The position numbers were made by a program, and so were the translations under genes. The notes beneath the pieces are model-generated. The model had not been told where the DNA came from. It did no database searches and saw only the letters and a list, made by a program, of their open reading frames with translations. This document shows positions 60,839-64,000 of a DNA stretch of 64,000 bases, one piece after another; the first letter of the stretch is position 1, and the number at the start of each line of letters is the position of its first letter. The DNA is from Flavobacterium psychrophilum (GTDB lineage: Bacteria > Bacteroidota > Bacteroidia > Flavobacteriales > Flavobacteriaceae), in assembly GCA_945874225.1 (NCBI GenBank), contig CAMCFT010000002.1:1-64000 (forward strand), read 5' to 3'.

Positions 60839-61861
60839 TTATTTTTTATGGTCCGAAATTTTCTTTATTTCACTTTCAAAATCACTTACAAAATTTTCGT
60901 CTTGGATTATCCTGAATCTTTCAAATTCGTCTTCAGCCAATTGTTTTGCCACTTCGTGTTTTATTTTTCCTGCGTCTTTCAAAATTTCGTACTCATTGAA
61001 TTGCAAAAAAGCATCCAGTTTCAAGATCCATTCCGTCATTTTCATTGGTATTTGTCTCGCCGCCTGATTTTCGGCATAGTCTAAATACATTGTAACCACT
61101 CGTTCCAGTTCTTTTATTTCCTTTTCAATCAAATAATTTTTGGCAATGGCAACATCGGGTTTTAAAATTTTTCCTATCGGTGCGTTTTTCCAAGTCTGTA
61201 AGCCCATATTCGGTTTTGTTGCGCTTGCTCGTTCCGAAATCAATTCTGCAGCTGTCTTGCCAGTCGTTGCCCAATGCAATTTATTTTGAACGGTCTTAAA
61301 AAAAGTTTGTGTTACTACTGCATCTTTATGATAATCAATACTGCACTGTTCGTAGATGTCGGTGATTTTTAGATAAAAACGTCTTTCACTGGCACGAATT
61401 TCTCTGATTCGATCCAATAATTCGTCAAAATAATCTTTACCAAAACGTTTACCTTGCTTCAAGCGTTCGTCGTCTAAAACAAAACCTTTGATTATAAATT
61501 CCCTCAAGGTTTTAGTTGCCCAAATACGGAATTGCGTAGCCTGAAAACTGTTTACGCGGTAGCCAACGGCAATAATAGCGTCAAGATTATAAAAGTCAAC
61601 ATCACGGGCAACATCGCGGTTTCCTTCTTTTTGAACTACTCGAATTTTTCGAGTAGTTGAAACTTGTAATAATTCACCACTTTGATATATTTCTTTTAAA
61701 TGGTAGGTGATTGTGTTGCTTTCAACACCAAATAGTTCTGCCATTTTCTTTTGGCTGAGCCAAAAAGTCTCTTCTTGAAAAAAAACTTCCACTCTCACAT
61801 CTCCATCAGGCGAGGAGTAAAAAATGAGTTCATTTGTTTGTGGTGTGAGTTCTTTAGACAT
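60839..61861 (-). CDS. RhuM-family (virulence_RhuM) protein
   Basis: A 340-residue cytoplasmic protein of the RhuM family (PF13310). The N-terminal region has DVRVEVFFQEETFWLSQKKMAELFGVESNTITYHLKEI, a winged-helix-like HTH (about 19-56), followed by RDVDFYNLDAIIAVGYRVNS and the Bro/KilA-like stretch FRIWATKTLREFIIKGFVLDDERLKQG (about 107-133). The helical C-terminal half is Lys/Glu-rich. Family members lie in pathogenicity and mobile islands, with no proven activity. Here it is flanked by repeat-rich spacers. Confidence 0.9.
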   Translation of the reverse strand: MSKELTPQTNELIFYSSPDGDVRVEVFFQEETFWLSQKKMAELFGVESNTITYHLKEIYQSGELLQVSTTRKIRVVQKEGNRDVARDVDFYNLDAIIAVGYRVNSFQATQFRIWATKTLREFIIKGFVLDDERLKQGKRFGKDYFDELLDRIREIRASERRFYLKITDIYEQCSIDYHKDAVVTQTFFKTVQNKLHWATTGKTAAELISERASATKPNMGLQTWKNAPIGKILKPDVAIAKNYLIEKEIKELERVVTMYLDYAENQAARQIPMKMTEWILKLDAFLQFNEYEILKDAGKIKHEVAKQLAEDEFERFRIIQDENFVSDFESEIKKISDHKK

Positions 61862-61937
61862 AATTGTTTATTTAAATGTTGACAAAAATATGATATTTTG
61901 AGGTTAGAAAGAGGATTTTGCTTGTGCTTTTAATTTG

Positions 61938-61965
61938 TTTGTACGAGCGTGACGCTCGCACCAGC
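61938..61965. repeat. REP-like GC-rich palindrome
   Basis: The sequence GTACGAGCGTGACGCTCGCA forms an inverted repeat around CGAGCG / CGCTCG with a three-base loop. It is much richer in GC than the surrounding spacer and resembles dispersed palindromes known in Flavobacterium intergenic DNA. Confidence 0.55.
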
Positions 61966-62024
61966 AGGGTATATTAAAAACATAACTTGTTTAAACAAAT
62001 ACATCAGTTTTTATCCGCGTTTTC

Positions 62025-62035
62025 GCGATAGCGAA
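62025..62035. repeat. Shared 11-mer GCGATAGCGAA
   Basis: The reverse complement of TTCGCTATCGC at 79-89. It sits in a short palindrome (TTCGCGATAGCGAA) that interrupts a second sequence, TTATCCGCGTT...TGCATCTGCGTCC, suggesting nested insertion of small repeats. Confidence 0.4.
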
Positions 62036-62117
62036 TCGGTTGCATCTGCGTCCAATTTAGCATGTAATTTTAGTATAAACTTCTGTGCTGTTGTAATGAA
62101 AGAATAAATCAAAATGG

Positions 62118-62125
62118 TAACTTTG
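62118..62125 (+). promoter_or_regulatory. -7 box of the second uvrA
   Basis: TAACTTTG matches TAnnTTTG, 17 bases before the ATG at 62143. Confidence 0.55.
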
Positions 62126-62142
62126 CGTTTTGCCAAAATTCT

Positions 62143-64000
62143 ATGCTAGAAAACGATAACAACATTGAAGTATTAGGTGCGCGAGTACACAATCTAAAAA
62201 ATATAGATGTCTGCATTCCGCGGGAAAAACTAGTCGTAATTACCGGACTTTCAGGTTCCGGGAAATCATCCTTGGCTTTCGATACGATTTATGCCGAAGG
62301 ACAACGCCGTTACGTAGAAACTTTTTCGGCTTATGCCAGACAGTTTTTGGGTGGTTTAGAGCGCCCCGACGTCGATAAAATTGATGGACTTTCGCCCGTT
62401 ATTGCTATCGAACAGAAAACTACCAGCAAGAGTCCCCGCTCGACCGTTGGGACAATTACTGAGATTTATGATTTCTTGCGTTTGCTTTTTGCCCGCGCTG
62501 CTGATGCTTATAGTTTCAACACAGGTGAAAAAATGGTTTCTTATGACGATGAGCAAATCAAGCAATTGATTACCCAAGATTTTGCTGGAAAACGCATCAA
62601 TATTCTAGCTCCAATTATTCGTGCCAGAAAAGGACATTATGCCGAATTGTTCCAACAAATTGCCAAACAAGGCTTTTTGAAAGTCCGAATTAATGGCGAA
62701 ATAAAAGACATTACAACAGGAATGAAACTAGACCGTTACAAAACCCACGACATCGAAATCGTGATTGACAGAATGGTTATTGAAGATACCGCAGATAACG
62801 AAAAACGCCTGACAGAAAGCATCAAAACGGCAATGTATCACGGTGAAAATGTATTGATGATTTTAGACCAAGACACCAATGCGATTCGGTTTTTTAGTCG
62901 AAATTTAATGTGTCCAACAACTGGAATTTCCTATCAAAATCCGGAACCTAATTTATTTTCTTTCAACTCACCAAAAGGAGCGTGCGAACATTGTAAAGGT
63001 TTGGGAACGGTAAATGAAATCAACATCAAAAAGATTATCCCCAATCCGAAATTATCAATAAATAAAGGTGGTTTTGCGCCTTTGGGCGAATATAAAAGCA
63101 GCTGGATGTTCAAACAATTGGAAATCATTGGTGAAAAATACGGTTTCAAATTAACCGATCCTATTTCGACCATTTCCGAAGAAGCAATGGAGATGATTTT
63201 GAACGGTGGTAAAGAAAAATTTTCGGTAGAATCTAAAGTTTTGGGTGTAACCAAAGAATACAAAATTGAATTTGAAGGGATTTCACATTTCATCAAAAAC
63301 CAACACGATGAAAGTGGTTCTACAACAATAAAACGTTGGGCAAAAGAATTTATGGACGAAGTCAATTGTCCGGTTTGTGAAGGTTCTCGATTGAAAAAAG
63401 AAGCTTTATTTTTCAAAATCAATGAGAAAAATATCACCGAATTATGCGATATGGATATTTCGGACGTTACTGCTTGGTTTCTGGATTTGAACAACCATTT
63501 ATCCGAAAAACAAAAAACAATTGCTACCGAAGTTATCAAGGAAATCAAGGATCGATTGGCATTTTTGATGAACGTAGGATTGGAATATTTGGCTTTAAGC
63601 CGAAGCTCAAAATCGCTTTCTGGCGGTGAAGCACAACGCATCCGATTGGCAACTCAAATTGGTTCGCAATTGGTTGGCGTTTTGTATATTCTGGATGAAC
63701 CAAGCATTGGTTTGCACCAAAGAGACAACGACAAATTGATTCATTCTTTGGAACAATTGCGTGACATAGGCAACTCGGTTATCGTGGTTGAACACGATAA
63801 AGATATGATTCTGCGTGCCGATTATGTGATTGATATTGGTCCGAAAGCGGGAAAACACGGTGGTGAAATTATCAGCAAAGGAACACCCGCAGAAATTTTG
63901 AAAGACCACACTTTGACGGCTTCTTATTTGAACGGCGAAATGGAAATTGAAGTTCCAAAAAAGCGTCGAGAAGGCAACGGTAATTTTCTGAAATTGACTG
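62143..64000 (+). CDS. uvrA: Second UvrA-type excinuclease subunit (3' truncated by window)
   Basis: About 619 residues are visible and the frame is open to the window end. It begins [20 protein letters not shown]. First Walker [13 protein letters not shown] (about 37-48), [20 protein letters not shown], zinc-finger Cys pairs in CPTTG, CEHCKG and CPVCEG, signature [19 protein letters not shown], and Walker [17 protein letters not shown]. It is a canonical uvrA with the '[16 protein letters not shown]' box, and differs from the uvrA at 53840 (45-50 percent alike by eye). Which of the two serves nucleotide excision repair and which is accessory cannot be decided here. Confidence 0.95.
   Translation, partial: MLENDNNIEVLGARVHNLKNIDVCIPREKLVVITGLSGSGKSSLAFDTIYAEGQRRYVETFSAYARQFLGGLERPDVDKIDGLSPVIAIEQKTTSKSPRSTVGTITEIYDFLRLLFARAADAYSFNTGEKMVSYDDEQIKQLITQDFAGKRINILAPIIRARKGHYAELFQQIAKQGFLKVRINGEIKDITTGMKLDRYKTHDIEIVIDRMVIEDTADNEKRLTESIKTAMYHGENVLMILDQDTNAIRFFSRNLMCPTTGISYQNPEPNLFSFNSPKGACEHCKGLGTVNEINIKKIIPNPKLSINKGGFAPLGEYKSSWMFKQLEIIGEKYGFKLTDPISTISEEAMEMILNGGKEKFSVESKVLGVTKEYKIEFEGISHFIKNQHDESGSTTIKRWAKEFMDEVNCPVCEGSRLKKEALFFKINEKNITELCDMDISDVTAWFLDLNNHLSEKQKTIATEVIKEIKDRLAFLMNVGLEYLALSRSSKSLSGGEAQRIRLATQIGSQLVGVLYILDEPSIGLHQRDNDKLIHSLEQLRDIGNSVIVVEHDKDMILRADYVIDIGPKAGKHGGEIISKGTPAEILKDHTLTASYLNGEMEIEVPKKRREGNGNFLKLT

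Noticed and set aside
62356..63909. Minus-strand open frames opposite the second uvrA
   Set aside because: The plus strand carries a clear UvrA with all motifs in order; the minus-strand frames are shadows without any family pattern.
1..64000. CRISPR array, rRNA, riboswitch or complete insertion sequence
   Set aside because: No regularly spaced direct repeats, no rRNA-like conserved blocks and no transposase gene were seen; no known riboswitch core was recognised.

Overview
The window reads as a chromosomal segment of a Flavobacterium-like member of the Bacteroidota. The DNA is AT-rich. Promoter -7 boxes match TAnnTTTG, and Shine-Dalgarno sequences are scarce. Outer-membrane proteins include SusC/SusD and TonB-dependent receptors, and two large secreted proteins end in type IX secretion (T9SS) sorting domains. 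No rRNA, complete tRNA, CRISPR array, complete insertion sequence or prophage was seen.

Positions 1-24,800 are mostly housekeeping: ychF, a TonB-dependent receptor, a 2x[4Fe-4S] ferredoxin opposite a LuxC-type acyl-CoA reductase, serC-serA, a lolD-like ABC ATPase, a TIGR02757 protein, a DEAD-box helicase, a lactonase-fold protein, a Bro-N protein, a BatA/VWA membrane protein, a dihydroorotase homologue that has lost its HxHxR motif, an esterase, a metallo-beta-lactamase-fold hydrolase, a conserved 488-residue protein of unknown function, bcp, an endonuclease III without its iron-sulfur cysteines, and an ECF sigma factor.

Positions about 25,000-53,700 form one large beta-1,3-glucan (laminarin-type) polysaccharide utilisation locus in three blocks. 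(i) A minus-strand catabolic operon (35,708 to 25,061) encodes a sugar-porter MFS, a GH2-like lipoprotein glycosidase, a cytoplasmic 1,132-residue GH149-type beta-1,3-glucan phosphorylase, a GH17 lipoprotein, a GH30 lipoprotein and a GPH-type MFS. (ii) A minus-strand SusC-SusD operon (43,419 to 35,953) ends with two surface-glycan-binding lipoproteins and a GH16 laminarinase. (iii) A membrane-spanning one-component regulator (Y_Y_Y plus LuxR-type HTH), a T9SS-secreted binding protein and a divergent 1,590-residue modular GH81 endoglucanase complete the locus. The inferred flow is: GH81 and GH16 cut glucan at the surface, SusCD imports oligomers, GH17/GH30/GH2-like enzymes trim them, an MFS carries them across the inner membrane, and the phosphorylase releases glucose-1-phosphate. 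Two short shared motifs lie in the promoter regions of the glucan genes and are candidate operators.

Positions 53,800-64,000 hold two uvrA paralogues (the second cut by the window end), a decayed copy of a uvrA 3' end between them, an S9 peptidase, two small proteins of unknown function and a RhuM-family protein. Palindromic interspersed repeats occur in several intergenic spaces, and one appears to sit in frame inside the LuxC-like gene.
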